NCBI RefSeq assembly: GCF_049942825.1
Contig: NZ_CP187970.1
Location: forward strand, 5,828,001 to 5,892,000
Length of the DNA: 64,000 bases
Direction: 5' to 3'
DNA from: Paenibacillus_G sp049942825
GTDB lineage: Bacteria > Bacillota > Bacilli > Paenibacillales > NBRC-103111
A program made the position numbers and the translations under genes. The notes below the pieces were generated by a model, which was not told the origin of the DNA, did not search any database, and worked only from the letters and a program-made list of their open reading frames with translations. This document shows positions 7,111-14,482 of this stretch, piece by piece. How positions within the stretch are numbered: position 1 is the first letter of the stretch; each line of letters begins with the position of its first letter.

Positions 7111-7213
7111 CGCGCTCACCTCCTTTCCCATTTATGCTGAATCCGCATGGTACTCTGTCAGCCGAGGGGTTATGATTGGTTTATCAGATCACATCCCCCT
7201 CACCTCCCCCCAC

Positions 7214-7243
7214 AGCCCGTCGCCCTAGGAGACGGGCTTTCCT
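7214..7243 (+). terminator. Rightward terminator-like hairpin
   Basis: Perfect 8-base stem AGCCCGTC / GACGGGCT with a 9-base loop, then TTCCTCT on the plus strand. The tail is weak. It sits in the 140-base gap between two leftward genes (7111-7250), which otherwise holds a pyrimidine-rich stretch at 7194-7210. Confidence 0.45.
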
Positions 7244-7250
7244 CTACCCT

Positions 7251-7529
7251 TCAAGGCACTTCCCGCTTCAACCAGTTGATAAAATCCACTTTGAGTACGC
7301 AGTATGGTTTTTCTCCCCCATTAGCCAGCGGAAAGTCCGGCCGATTCATCACCGAGTATGTGTGGCTGGTGGACCAACGTGTCATTTCAATGATGTCGTT
7401 CGCCGACAGCAGATCCGGATAATCTGCGAATGGCTCCCGCGGCTGCTCCTTTTTAAGAAGCATCTCCGCCAAATTCCCCAATAGCTCCATCACCTTATGC
7501 TCGTAAATCGTTGGTTGATTTTGCGCCAT
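7251..7529 (-). CDS. Excisionase/AlpA-like DNA-binding protein
   Basis: A 92-residue protein whose second half reads like a MerR-type winged helix of excisionase proteins: LLSANDIIEMTRWSTSHTYSVMNRPDFPLA, then a C-terminal KVDFINWLKR. The start is taken at ATG 7529 (AAAGGAG 12 bases upstream); the ATG at 7541 directly abuts the ribosome site. It overlaps the preceding gene by about 35 bases. An excision or early regulatory role fits its place near the immunity region, but this is inferred from fold and context. Confidence 0.65.
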   Translation of the reverse strand: MAQNQPTIYEHKVMELLGNLAEMLLKKEQPREPFADYPDLLSANDIIEMTRWSTSHTYSVMNRPDFPLANGGEKPYCVLKVDFINWLKREVP

Positions 7530-7719
7530 CTCTAATCGCATCTCCTTTCATACGTGCTCCACTTTCGATCCCGTCCAGCATCTCCAGCAGTTCCTCCAGG
7601 TCCACCACCGCGTCCTCGATCGTGTAGCCTCGGTTCAGATTTGATTGAAGCCCTACCATGACTTGAAGCGCCTGGCACTTCGCTTCGACTACTGACCACG
7701 CTGTTTGAACGTCTTTCAT
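7495..7719 (-). CDS. Small acidic prophage protein
   Basis: A 74-residue helical protein (KDVQTAWSVVEAKCQALQVMV..., EDAVVDLEELLEMLDGI). A GGTGA ribosome site precedes the ATG. The 3' end overlaps the excisionase-like gene. An alternative frame over the same region gives an Arg/Gly-rich product and is unlikely. Function unknown. Confidence 0.55.
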   Translation of the reverse strand: MKDVQTAWSVVEAKCQALQVMVGLQSNLNRGYTIEDAVVDLEELLEMLDGIESGARMKGDAIRDGAKSTNDLRA

Positions 7720-7747
7720 AGGTCACCGCCCTTAAACAAAAAAAGTG

Positions 7748-7764
7748 TTCTACTTTACGTGGAA
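7748..7764. promoter_or_regulatory. Distal operator-like site at end of Cro-like gene
   Basis: TTCTACTTTACGTGGAA matches the operator pattern TTTCACN-NNN-NGTGRAA seen at 7979-8081, with the right half perfect. It spans the stop codon of the Cro-like gene, so it could allow repressor looping. Confidence 0.4.
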
Positions 7765-7959
7765 GTTTTCCTCATAAAAAACCGTTGCTGGAACCTCCAA
7801 AACACGAGAAATACTCTCTAATTCGGTAGTACTGATCGGTCTTTTCCCGTTTTCTTTCATGTTATAGCTTGATACAGTCATATCTAGTCTTTCTGCAATA
7901 AAGGTTTGAGACATCCCCTTGGATTTTCTAAGAGCTCTGATTTTTTCATGCAGCAACAT
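7750..7959 (-). CDS. Cro-like XRE regulator
   Basis: A 69-residue helix-turn-helix protein (KIRALRKSKGMSQTFIAERLDMTVSSYNMKENGKR) that is first in the leftward early operon and divergent from the CI-like repressor. This is the standard position of Cro or ImmR-partner regulators that shut off repressor synthesis. It has almost no C-terminal domain, as expected for Cro-type proteins. Its upstream region carries the operator array. Confidence 0.85.
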   Translation of the reverse strand: MLLHEKIRALRKSKGMSQTFIAERLDMTVSSYNMKENGKRPISTTELESISRVLEVPATVFYEENFHVK

Positions 7960-7978
7960 CTTTCTATCACCGCCTCTC

Positions 7979-8081
7979 TTTCACGTTTCGTGGAATCCGT
8001 TAACCAAATTATAGTTTCACTAAACGTGGAAGTCAACCATAATTTTAACTTCTTGTGGATTTTATTTCACTCAAAGTGAAT
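7979..8081. promoter_or_regulatory. Repressor/Cro operator array between divergent genes
   Basis: Four 17-base sites fit TTTCACN-NNN-NGTGRAA: 7979-7995 (TTTCACGTTTCGTGGAA), 8015-8031 (TTTCACTAAACGTGGAA), 8044-8060 (TTTAACTTCTTGTGGAT) and 8065-8081 (TTTCACTCAAAGTGAAT). Centres are 36, 29 and 21 bases apart. The last overlaps a candidate rightward promoter, TTCACT (8066-8071), N16, TATCAT (8088-8093), so it could autoregulate the repressor. The whole gap is A+T-rich. Confidence 0.7.
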
Positions 8082-8143
8082 TGTTGATATCATATGGAAA
8101 AGAAAATGGGGATCGAAAATGAAAACAATGGGCGGGAATGTAT

Positions 8144-8512
8144 ATGAGTTTAGGGAAAAGATTGAGGATTGAGCGTGAGAGGAATGGTTGGTCGCAACTA
8201 TACGTTGCCGAGAAATTAGGAATAACAAACACCGTCCTATCTAATTACGAAAGAGATTACAGAGACCCTGATACCGAAACCCTTAAGAAATTAGCAGACC
8301 TATATGAAGTGTCGGCAGATTACCTACTAGGGAGATCTGAATATTCAGCCCAGACTACAACCGACCCCCTGGATGATCCGAGTCGAAACATCCAATTTAA
8401 TGGATGGGATAAACTGTCCCCGGAGGATCAGGAGGAGATAAAGGCATTCTTTAGGGCCAAGATAATGATCAGAGAAGCTGAGGAAAGAGATAGGCGCAAT
8501 AAAAATAATTGA
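8144..8512 (+). CDS. CI/ImmR-like XRE repressor
   Basis: Maintains lysogeny by binding the operators upstream. The 122-residue product has an N-terminal XRE domain (LRIERERNGWSQLYVAEKLGITNTVLSNYERDYRDP), the typical YEVSADYLLGR segment, and a charged C-terminal helix (SPEDQEEIKAFFRAK). It lacks a LexA-like autocleavage domain, so induction must work another way; the ImmA-type protease nearby is the likely means. I prefer ATG 8144, with GGGCGGG 7 bases upstream, over ATG 8138. Confidence 0.85.
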   Translation: MSLGKRLRIERERNGWSQLYVAEKLGITNTVLSNYERDYRDPDTETLKKLADLYEVSADYLLGRSEYSAQTTTDPLDDPSRNIQFNGWDKLSPEDQEEIKAFFRAKIMIREAEERDRRNKNN

Positions 8513-8521
8513 GGTGCCGAA

Positions 8522-9199
8522 TTGGAAAATCACAATACAAGAAAAATTGAGCACGCACCTATTAAAGTTGAAGGCCCACCAAAAGAATCAAAGCAGCCAG
8601 TAAAAACACCTGGTTGTTTGAACTTTGTTGCCTGGTCCGCGATTATTTTGGTCGTCATCGTGCTCATGTCTCTCGGTAAAGATGATGTAGAGACCACATC
8701 CACTTACCAACCAACTCCTGAAGAAGTAGCCCAGAAGATAAAGACAGAGAATGAAGAAAAAGAAAAAGCAGCAAAAGCTGCCGCCGAATTAGAAGCTAAG
8801 AAAAAAGCCGAAGAAGAAAAAGCAGCTAACGGCTATGCTCTCGGTGAAACCGGAGTAATACATGGTCATAAAGTCAAAGTAAATAGCATCAGAAAAGAAT
8901 CCCGTATCAACGAATTTGAGAAGCCGGCAAAGGGCAAAGAATTCGTTATTGTCAGCGTGACTATAGAGAATGGCAGCAATGAGGAAATTTCATATGACCC
9001 TTGGTTGTTCGACATTTTAAATAGCCAAGGACAGATAACCAATCCACACTCATCAAATTTAGAAACTGGAAAGTTAATTCCTGGCGGGAAGGTCACTGGG
9101 GAATTGGTTTTTGAACAACCGATCGGAGACCCTAAGCTCCAAGTCATTTATAAATGGAATCTCTTCTCCAAGGAAACAATCAAGTTGAATTTACAATAA
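8522..9199 (+). CDS. DUF4352-type membrane-anchored prophage protein
   Basis: A 225-residue protein with one transmembrane segment at about residues 40-56 (VAWSAIILVVIVLMSLG), a Lys/Glu/Ala coiled-coil stalk at about 68-104, and a C-terminal beta domain resembling DUF4352 (KGKEFVIVSVTIENGSNEEI, LIPGGKVTGELVFE). The start is TTG 8522, after GAGGTG. It lies between repressor and immA, follows the repressor by 9 bases, and ends at its own terminator, so it should be made in the lysogen. An exported or surface role such as superinfection exclusion is possible but not shown. Base composition is A+T-rich. Confidence 0.7.
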   Translation: MENHNTRKIEHAPIKVEGPPKESKQPVKTPGCLNFVAWSAIILVVIVLMSLGKDDVETTSTYQPTPEEVAQKIKTENEEKEKAAKAAAELEAKKKAEEEKAANGYALGETGVIHGHKVKVNSIRKESRINEFEKPAKGKEFVIVSVTIENGSNEEISYDPWLFDILNSQGQITNPHSSNLETGKLIPGGKVTGELVFEQPIGDPKLQVIYKWNLFSKETIKLNLQ

Positions 9200-9202
9200 T
9201 CT

Positions 9203-9223
9203 AAGCCTTCGGGCTTTTCTTTT
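9203..9223 (+). terminator. UUCG-loop terminator after DUF4352 gene
   Basis: AAGCC-TTCG-GGCTT followed by a T-rich tail. It separates the repressor/DUF4352 unit from immA, implying that immA needs read-through or its own promoter. Confidence 0.75.
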
Positions 9224-9234
9224 ATAGCAAAAGG

Positions 9235-9248
9235 CGAACGTATATTCG
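9235..9248. promoter_or_regulatory. Putative LexA (SOS) box before immA
   Basis: CGAACGTATATTCG matches the Bacillus LexA box CGAAC-RNRY-GTTYG at 13 of 14 positions. It contains a possible -10 (TATATT, 9241-9246) and lies 27 bases before the immA start. No clear -35 is visible. Confidence 0.55.
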
Positions 9249-9275
9249 AAAAACGACTCGCTGCCGAGGTGGATC

Positions 9276-9764
9276 ATGAATTTGACAAAGTATCAGACCA
9301 CGCACCTGGAAGACTTCGTGGACGAGCTTTATCGAAGGCTCAACGTTTCTAGCCCAGAGCAATTGACTGTTGAGTATATTTCAACAGCTTTGGGGATTCG
9401 GGTTGATTACGCGCCTATTAGCTGTAGCGACGAATGTGGAGGTCGTTTCATTATTTATTTGAATTTTAATCTCCCTCCAAGTGATCACTTTAAAGAATTC
9501 CTTCATGAACTTGGCCACGCAATGAGACATGAGGGGAATCAAATACATATGCACCCTCTCATGCGGGAATGGCAAGAATGGGATGCAGAAAACTTTGTAC
9601 TCTACGCGAGCATACCTTTCCTCCTGCTTCGTAAAATGGAACTCCCGAGAGACCAACATTCAGCGATCGAACTTATCGCAACTACATTCAGAGTAGATCC
9701 AGAGATGGCACACACACGATACCATCAAATTTTACGTAGGATATATTGTTCAATGTGGAGGTAA
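9276..9764 (+). CDS. immA: ImmA/IrrE-type metalloprotease, repressor inactivator
   Basis: Likely cleaves the XRE repressor and so triggers prophage induction, as ImmA does for ImmR in ICEBs1. The 162-residue product shows the zinc protease motif H77-E78-L-G-H81 (FLHELGHAMRH), then ENFVLYASIPFLLL, in the family's usual position. GAGGTGG precedes the ATG. A near-consensus LexA box just upstream would tie its synthesis to DNA damage. It sits between the repressor unit and the integrase. Confidence 0.85.
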   Translation: MNLTKYQTTHLEDFVDELYRRLNVSSPEQLTVEYISTALGIRVDYAPISCSDECGGRFIIYLNFNLPPSDHFKEFLHELGHAMRHEGNQIHMHPLMREWQEWDAENFVLYASIPFLLLRKMELPRDQHSAIELIATTFRVDPEMAHTRYHQILRRIYCSMWR

Positions 9765-9770
9765 TTTTCG

Positions 9771-10856
9771 ATGGCCGTCAAACTGAAGGGCACGATCCGC
9801 GAACGCGGTGACAAATTTGAGTATGTAATCGACGTAGGTCGGCATCCAGTGACGGGGAAGCGAATGCAGGAAACGGGGACGAGGGCTACTTATGCCGATG
9901 CCGAACAGGCCCTGATAGAGATCAATCGGAACATTCAGCTGGGGCAGAAAATAAGAAGTGTTACTTTAGGGGAATTTATAACGAGGTATTACGAAGAAGT
10001 TGTGAAGTATGATGTTCGCCCTCCCACCTTCCACCAGCAAATGCATATGGTATCTTTGATCATTCCGAAACTCGGCGACAAGCGGATCGATAAAATCAGT
10101 TACGACGATATTGAAAACTTATACAAAAAATTGTTGGACGAAGGTCGTGGCAAGGCCACAATAAAAAACGTATGCATGGTGCTCCGAAAAACTTTCAAGC
10201 ACGCAATGATAAAAAGACTTATAATGTATGATGTTGCTAAAGAAGTGAAGCCCTTTGCTTATAAGCCCCCACGGATGAACGTGTGGCTGCCAGAGCAGGT
10301 CAATCACTTTTTGATGACGATGAAAGGGACGGAGCGGCATGCCTTTTATTCACTCGCATTTTCAACCGGCATGCGGATCGGTGAGATTACTGGTTTATAC
10401 CACTCCGATATAACACCACAGACAAATGAGGTCCATGTTAGGCGCGCTCTCAAGAAGCTGAGGGGTGTTGGATTGGTGTTCGATGATCCAAAGACGGAGA
10501 ACTCAATTCGAAGCATTGAAATCCATCCGAAGCTCACGCAGCTCCTTCTGGAGATAAAACCTAAACCAGGCACACCGGCACTCTTCACGAATCGAGTTAA
10601 TAAGCCGATGGATCCGAAGGCAGTCCGGGAAGTGTTCCAAAAAGATATAGCAGCGAGTAAACTGCCTCCCATTAGGTTCCATGATATAAGGCATACCGTC
10701 GCCACAACCCTCTTAGCCAGCGGCATCCCTGTCCACTCTGTAGCTGAAATCTTAGGCGACAAGGTGGAGACGGTCCTTACCACTTACGCTCACGTGCTCC
10801 CTAAAATGAGAACCGAAGCTGCTCATAGTATTCACAGATCTTTCTTTGAAATATGA
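9771..10856 (+). CDS. int: Phage integrase, tyrosine recombinase
   Basis: Catalyses integration and, with an excisionase, excision. The 361-residue protein has an N-terminal arm-binding region (about 1-60), a SAM-like core-binding domain (about 65-150) and the catalytic domain: R202 in STGMRIGEI, H304-x-x-R307 in RFHDIRHT, and nucleophile Y339 in TTYAHV. The usual second histidine in LGH is Asp here (LGD, residue 330). It is the last phage gene before host dapH, so the attachment site should lie between about 10,857 and 11,100. Confidence 0.93.
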   Translation: MAVKLKGTIRERGDKFEYVIDVGRHPVTGKRMQETGTRATYADAEQALIEINRNIQLGQKIRSVTLGEFITRYYEEVVKYDVRPPTFHQQMHMVSLIIPKLGDKRIDKISYDDIENLYKKLLDEGRGKATIKNVCMVLRKTFKHAMIKRLIMYDVAKEVKPFAYKPPRMNVWLPEQVNHFLMTMKGTERHAFYSLAFSTGMRIGEITGLYHSDITPQTNEVHVRRALKKLRGVGLVFDDPKTENSIRSIEIHPKLTQLLLEIKPKPGTPALFTNRVNKPMDPKAVREVFQKDIAASKLPPIRFHDIRHTVATTLLASGIPVHSVAEILGDKVETVLTTYAHVLPKMRTEAAHSIHRSFFEI

Positions 10857-10875
10857 GCTTCAATCCAACAAAACC

Positions 10876-10884
10876 TGTGGATAA
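10876..10884 (-). promoter_or_regulatory. Perfect DnaA-box 9-mer near attachment end
   Basis: TTATCCACA on the minus strand (TGTGGATAA on plus), 20 bases after the integrase stop and followed by an AT-rich run. One box is not an origin; it may be chance or part of an arm site. Confidence 0.35.
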
Positions 10885-10942
10885 CTTATTTATATTTCGG
10901 CATTGTGAGCAGAGATGTGAGCGCCCTGATTTCATACAAGAA

Positions 10943-10969
10943 AGAAACCCCAAAGTAAAAGGGGTTTCT
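10943..10969. terminator. Bidirectional terminator after integrase
   Basis: AGAAACCCC / GGGGTTTCT, a perfect 9-base stem with a 9-base A-rich loop, 87 bases after the integrase stop. It marks the end of the lysogeny transcript and probably lies close to the phage-host junction. Confidence 0.7.
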
Positions 10970-10976
10970 GAATAAG

Positions 10977-11006
10977 TTGTCAATTAAGGGTGTTTTGTGC
11001 TATAAA
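10977..11006 (+). promoter_or_regulatory. Sigma-A promoter for dapH
   Basis: TTGTCA (10977-10982), 18-base spacer, TATAAA (11001-11006). It gives a leader of about 115 bases before dapH. I saw no clear riboswitch fold in that leader. Confidence 0.6.
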
Positions 11007-11126
11007 AGATGTAGTTCGCGAACCCTGGCCTTCCCGCTGCTGATCTTAAGCGGTTCGAAGCGCCGCCGCATCCGGTCCGGTTCGCTTCCTGGTACGTACT
11101 ATTACATAAGGAGCTGTAACCCCCTC

Positions 11127-11840
11127 ATGTCTATCGAAATGAATACGGAAGAAGTTATTAACCTCATCAAGACAAGCAAAAAGAAAACCCCTGTCAAAGT
11201 CTACGTCAAGGGCGACCTTGCTTCCATCGCTTTCCTTGAAGGCATCCAGGCTTTCGTATCCGGCCCAAGCGGCGTGCTGTTCGGCGAATGGACCGACATC
11301 AAGAGCGTGCTGGACGAGCATGCTTCGAAGATCGAGGACTATGTGGTGGAGAACGACCGCCGCAACTCCGCGATTCCGCTGCTTGATCTCAAGGGCATCA
11401 ACGCCCGCATCGAGCCGGGCGCGGTCATCCGCGATATGGTCGGCATCGGCGATAACGCGATCATCATGATGGGCGCGGTCATCAACATCGGCGCTTCCAT
11501 CGGCGAAGGCACGATGATCGACATGGGCGTTGTCATCGGCGGCCGTGTCAAGGTAGGCAAAATGTGCCACATCGGCGCAGGCTCCGTCCTTGCAGGCGTC
11601 ATCGAGCCGCCATCCGCCCAGCCGGTCGTCATCGAAGACGACGTGCTTGTAGGCGCGAATGCCGTTATCCTTGAAGGCGTACGCGTAGGCGAAGGCTCTG
11701 TCGTAGCCGCTGGCGCCGTCGTTGTCGAAGACGTGCCTCCGTTCAGCGTTGTGGCCGGTACGCCAGCCCGCGTCATCAAGAAGGTTGACGACAAGACGAA
11801 GTCCAAGACCGAAATCCTGAAGGACCTGCGCACGCTGTAA
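11127..11840 (+). CDS. dapH: Tetrahydrodipicolinate N-acetyltransferase
   Basis: Acetylates tetrahydrodipicolinate with acetyl-CoA in the acetylase branch of diaminopimelate and lysine synthesis. The 237-residue protein has the N-terminal domain of DapH (MNTEEVINLIKTSKKKTPVKVYVKG) and then left-handed beta-helix hexapeptide repeats (for example IGDNAIIMMGAVINIGASIGEG). The start ATG 11127 has AAGGAG 13 bases upstream, slightly long; ATG 11139 is the alternative. It ends in a terminator and is followed by dapL. Confidence 0.95.
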   Translation: MSIEMNTEEVINLIKTSKKKTPVKVYVKGDLASIAFLEGIQAFVSGPSGVLFGEWTDIKSVLDEHASKIEDYVVENDRRNSAIPLLDLKGINARIEPGAVIRDMVGIGDNAIIMMGAVINIGASIGEGTMIDMGVVIGGRVKVGKMCHIGAGSVLAGVIEPPSAQPVVIEDDVLVGANAVILEGVRVGEGSVVAAGAVVVEDVPPFSVVAGTPARVIKKVDDKTKSKTEILKDLRTL

Positions 11841-11870
11841 CTTCCCTTCGCTTTTATAACCGCTCCAAGA

Positions 11871-11898
11871 GAAGGCCTGACGCCCCGTGCGCCGGGCC
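11871..11898 (+). terminator. Terminator after dapH
   Basis: Stem AAGGCC / GGGCCTT around a GC-rich loop, then TTTTGC, 30-60 bases after the dapH stop. It probably gives partial separation from dapL. Confidence 0.5.
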
Positions 11899-12008
11899 TT
11901 TTGCAAATAATGGAGCCAGAAAGCCGGCAGGCTTCCCGAGGATGTGAACCCCAACCCTGCATCCTTGACCCGGCCCGACTACTCCAGCTCCCAGAGGAGG
12001 CAGCTCTT

Positions 12009-13148
12009 ATGACCACCGTACCGTTCGATTCCGTGAAGATCCGCCGGGATCTGCACCGCATTCCGGAGCCCGGCTATCAGGAATTCAAAACCCAGCGCTA
12101 TCTGCTGGATACAATCGCAGCCCTTCCCCAGGAGCACATCGAGGTGCGCACGTGGCGTACCGGCATCCTGGTGAACGTCAAAGGCAAGAACCCGCAGCGG
12201 AGATACGGTTATCGCGCCGACATGGACGGCCTGCCGATCGAGGAAGAGACCGGCTATGACTTCCGCTCCGAGCATCCCGGCTTCATGCACGCCTGCGGGC
12301 ACGATCTGCACATGACCATCGGGCTCGGCGTCCTCTCCCACTTCGTCCGGAACCGGATACGAGACAACCTGACATTCGTCTTCCAGCCTGCCGAGGAAGG
12401 ACCGGGGGGCGCGCTGCCTATGCTGCAGAGCGAGGAGCTGCGGGACTGGATGCCCGACGAAATGTTCGCGCTCCATATCGCTCCGGAATATCCGGTCGGT
12501 ACGATTGCGACCAAGCCGGGGATTCTCTTCGCGAACACCTCGGAGCTCTTCATCGACCTCATCGGCAAAGGCGGGCATGCCGCGTTCCCGCACAACGCCA
12601 ACGACATGATCGTTGCCGCCTGCCAGCTCGTCGGCCAGCTGCAGACCGTCATCTCGCGCAATATCAATCCGCTTGACTCCGCCGTCATTACGATCGGCCG
12701 GATGGAAGCCGGCACGAAGCAGAACATCATCGCCGAGAAAGCGCGTCTGGAAGGGACGATCCGCACCCTCTCCGCCGAATCGATGAAGCTCGTGAAATCC
12801 CGGATCGAAGCGGTGGTCTCCGGTATTGAAACCTCGTTCGGCTGCCGGGCCGAGATCGATTACGGGTCGAACTACCGTCAGGTGTTCAACGAAGCGAAGG
12901 TCACTGAGCGTTTCATGTCCTGGCTGCGGGAGACGCGCGCCGGCGACGTTCAGCTCATCGAATGCACGGAAGCGATGACCGGCGAAGACTTCGGCTATTT
13001 CCTCGAAGCCGTACCCGGCTTCATGTTCTGGCTCGGCGTCGGTACGCCGTACGGACTGCACCATGGGAAGATTGAGCCGGACGAGCGGGCGATCGATCTG
13101 GCGGTCAGCGTGATGACAGACTATCTGACGTGGAGATCCGCAGAGTAG
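12009..13148 (+). CDS. dapL: N-acetyldiaminopimelate deacetylase
   Basis: Removes acetate from N-acetyl-LL-diaminopimelate, the last acetyl-specific step. It is an M20-family metalloenzyme of 379 residues. Metal ligands are visible in HACGHDLHM and QPAEEGPGG, the dimerisation (lid) domain starts around IDLIGKGGHAAFPH, and GEDFGYFLE is near the C-terminus. ATG 12009 was chosen because GAGGAGG lies 9 bases upstream; the frame also opens further upstream without a ribosome site. Other M20 amidohydrolases look similar, but dapH and patA next door support this call. Confidence 0.88.
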   Translation: MTTVPFDSVKIRRDLHRIPEPGYQEFKTQRYLLDTIAALPQEHIEVRTWRTGILVNVKGKNPQRRYGYRADMDGLPIEEETGYDFRSEHPGFMHACGHDLHMTIGLGVLSHFVRNRIRDNLTFVFQPAEEGPGGALPMLQSEELRDWMPDEMFALHIAPEYPVGTIATKPGILFANTSELFIDLIGKGGHAAFPHNANDMIVAACQLVGQLQTVISRNINPLDSAVITIGRMEAGTKQNIIAEKARLEGTIRTLSAESMKLVKSRIEAVVSGIETSFGCRAEIDYGSNYRQVFNEAKVTERFMSWLRETRAGDVQLIECTEAMTGEDFGYFLEAVPGFMFWLGVGTPYGLHHGKIEPDERAIDLAVSVMTDYLTWRSAE

Positions 13149-13204
13149 TGTAGAAGCGGAGGACCCTCACGCGAACCCCCTCTTTCCGCTTAACTGTATA
13201 TACC

Positions 13205-13249
13205 AAAAACACCACACCGAGCAGCTCCACTGCATGGTGTGGTGTTTTT
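13205..13249. terminator. Bidirectional terminator between dapL and patA
   Basis: A perfect 14-base stem (AAAAACACCACACC / GGTGTGGTGTTTTT) between converging genes gives T runs on both strands. Confidence 0.9.
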
Positions 13250-13299
13250 GCATGAATTTTTAAATCTCGGCTTCTCTATGGCTAATCGCGCAGGCAGCC

Positions 13300-14463
13300 T
13301 TACAGCCCCTTCACAAAGGCTTCCAGCCGTTCCATCCCAGACTCCAGCACATTCATTGCGTATGCGTATGAGATCCGGATGTGTCCTTCGCCGTACACCG
13401 AGAACGCATCCCCGGGCACAACCGCCACCCGCTTCTCCTCGAGGAGCCGCAGGGTGAACTCCATCGAAGGCATGCCGAAGCGTTCGATGGACGGGAACAG
13501 GTAGAACGCCCCTTCCGGCTTCACGAGGTCAAAGCCCATCCCCTGCAGCCGATCATAGACAAAGTCCCGGCGCTTCATGTACTCGGCCTTCATCGGCAGC
13601 GCGTCGTCCCGGCCGGCCGTGAGCGCTTCAATCGCCGCATACTGCGAGATGGAGCTGGCGCACGTCACGTTGTACTGGTGCGCCTTGACCATATGCTGCG
13701 ACAGGTACGCCGGAGCGAAGGTAAAGCCAATCCGCCAGCCGGTCATGGAGTGGGACTTCGACAATCCGTTGATCACGATCGTCTTCTCCCGCATCCCCGG
13801 AAGCGAAGCAATGGAGCGGTGCGGCGCATCGTAGATCAGCTCGCTGTAGATCTCGTCGGAGACGACGAACAGCTTGCGATCCTGCAGCAACGCCGCCATG
13901 TCGGCCAGCTCCCGCTCGCTCATCACGCGTCCCGTCGGGTTCGATGGATAGCACAGAATGATGCAGCGGGTGTTCTCGGTGAGATGAGGCTCGAGCAGCT
14001 CGGCCGTCAGCTTGAACCCGTTCTGCCGGGTGTCCACGTAGACCGGCGTGCCTCCGCAGAGTCTTACGAGCGGCTCGTAGCCGGGATAGATCGGCCCCGG
14101 CAGAATCACTTCCGCTCCAGGCTGCAGAATCGTGCGGAGCGTGATGTCGAGCGCCTGGCTGGCGCCGACCGTCACGATCACTTCCTCCACCGGATCGTAC
14201 TGCAGGCCGTATTTGGTGTCCATGAACGCCGCGGCAGCTTTGCGGAGCTCGGGGAGCCCCGCGTTCGGCGTATAGACCGTCCGCTGATCCGCAATCGCCT
14301 TCTCCGCCGCGCGCAGAATATGATCCGGCGTCGGGAAGTCCGGCTGGCCGATGGTCAGCGACAGCGCGTCCGGATAACCGGCCACTTTGTTGGCGATTTT
14401 GCGGATTCCCGAGATTTGAATCTCCTTGAGTCTCGGATTAATATACTCTTCCAGCTCTCCCAT
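13300..14463 (-). CDS. patA: Aminotransferase, likely N-acetyl-LL-DAP aminotransferase
   Basis: A fold-type I PLP enzyme of 387 residues. Visible motifs are TIGQPDFPTP near the N-terminus, the YPSNPTGRVMS segment, DEIYSELIYD and the PLP-lysine region NGLSKSHSMTGWRIGF; RISYA near the end contributes the substrate-binding Arg. PatA performs the transamination between DapH and DapL, and convergence with those two genes supports that assignment. It could instead act on aspartate or aromatic amino acids. It lies just downstream of rluD on the same strand. Confidence 0.82.
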   Translation of the reverse strand: MGELEEYINPRLKEIQISGIRKIANKVAGYPDALSLTIGQPDFPTPDHILRAAEKAIADQRTVYTPNAGLPELRKAAAAFMDTKYGLQYDPVEEVIVTVGASQALDITLRTILQPGAEVILPGPIYPGYEPLVRLCGGTPVYVDTRQNGFKLTAELLEPHLTENTRCIILCYPSNPTGRVMSERELADMAALLQDRKLFVVSDEIYSELIYDAPHRSIASLPGMREKTIVINGLSKSHSMTGWRIGFTFAPAYLSQHMVKAHQYNVTCASSISQYAAIEALTAGRDDALPMKAEYMKRRDFVYDRLQGMGFDLVKPEGAFYLFPSIERFGMPSMEFTLRLLEEKRVAVVPGDAFSVYGEGHIRISYAYAMNVLESGMERLEAFVKGL

Positions 14464-14482
14464 GACTTCACGTTCCCCGCCT

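Noticed and set aside
10876..10884. Replication origin at the DnaA box
   Set aside because: A single 9-mer is expected by chance at low rate and has no neighbouring boxes.
10857..11126. tRNA gene as integration target
   Set aside because: I looked for tRNA arms on both strands and saw none.
11007..11126. Lysine riboswitch before dapH
   Set aside because: The leader is only about 115 bases, too short for a lysine riboswitch, and shows no matching core.
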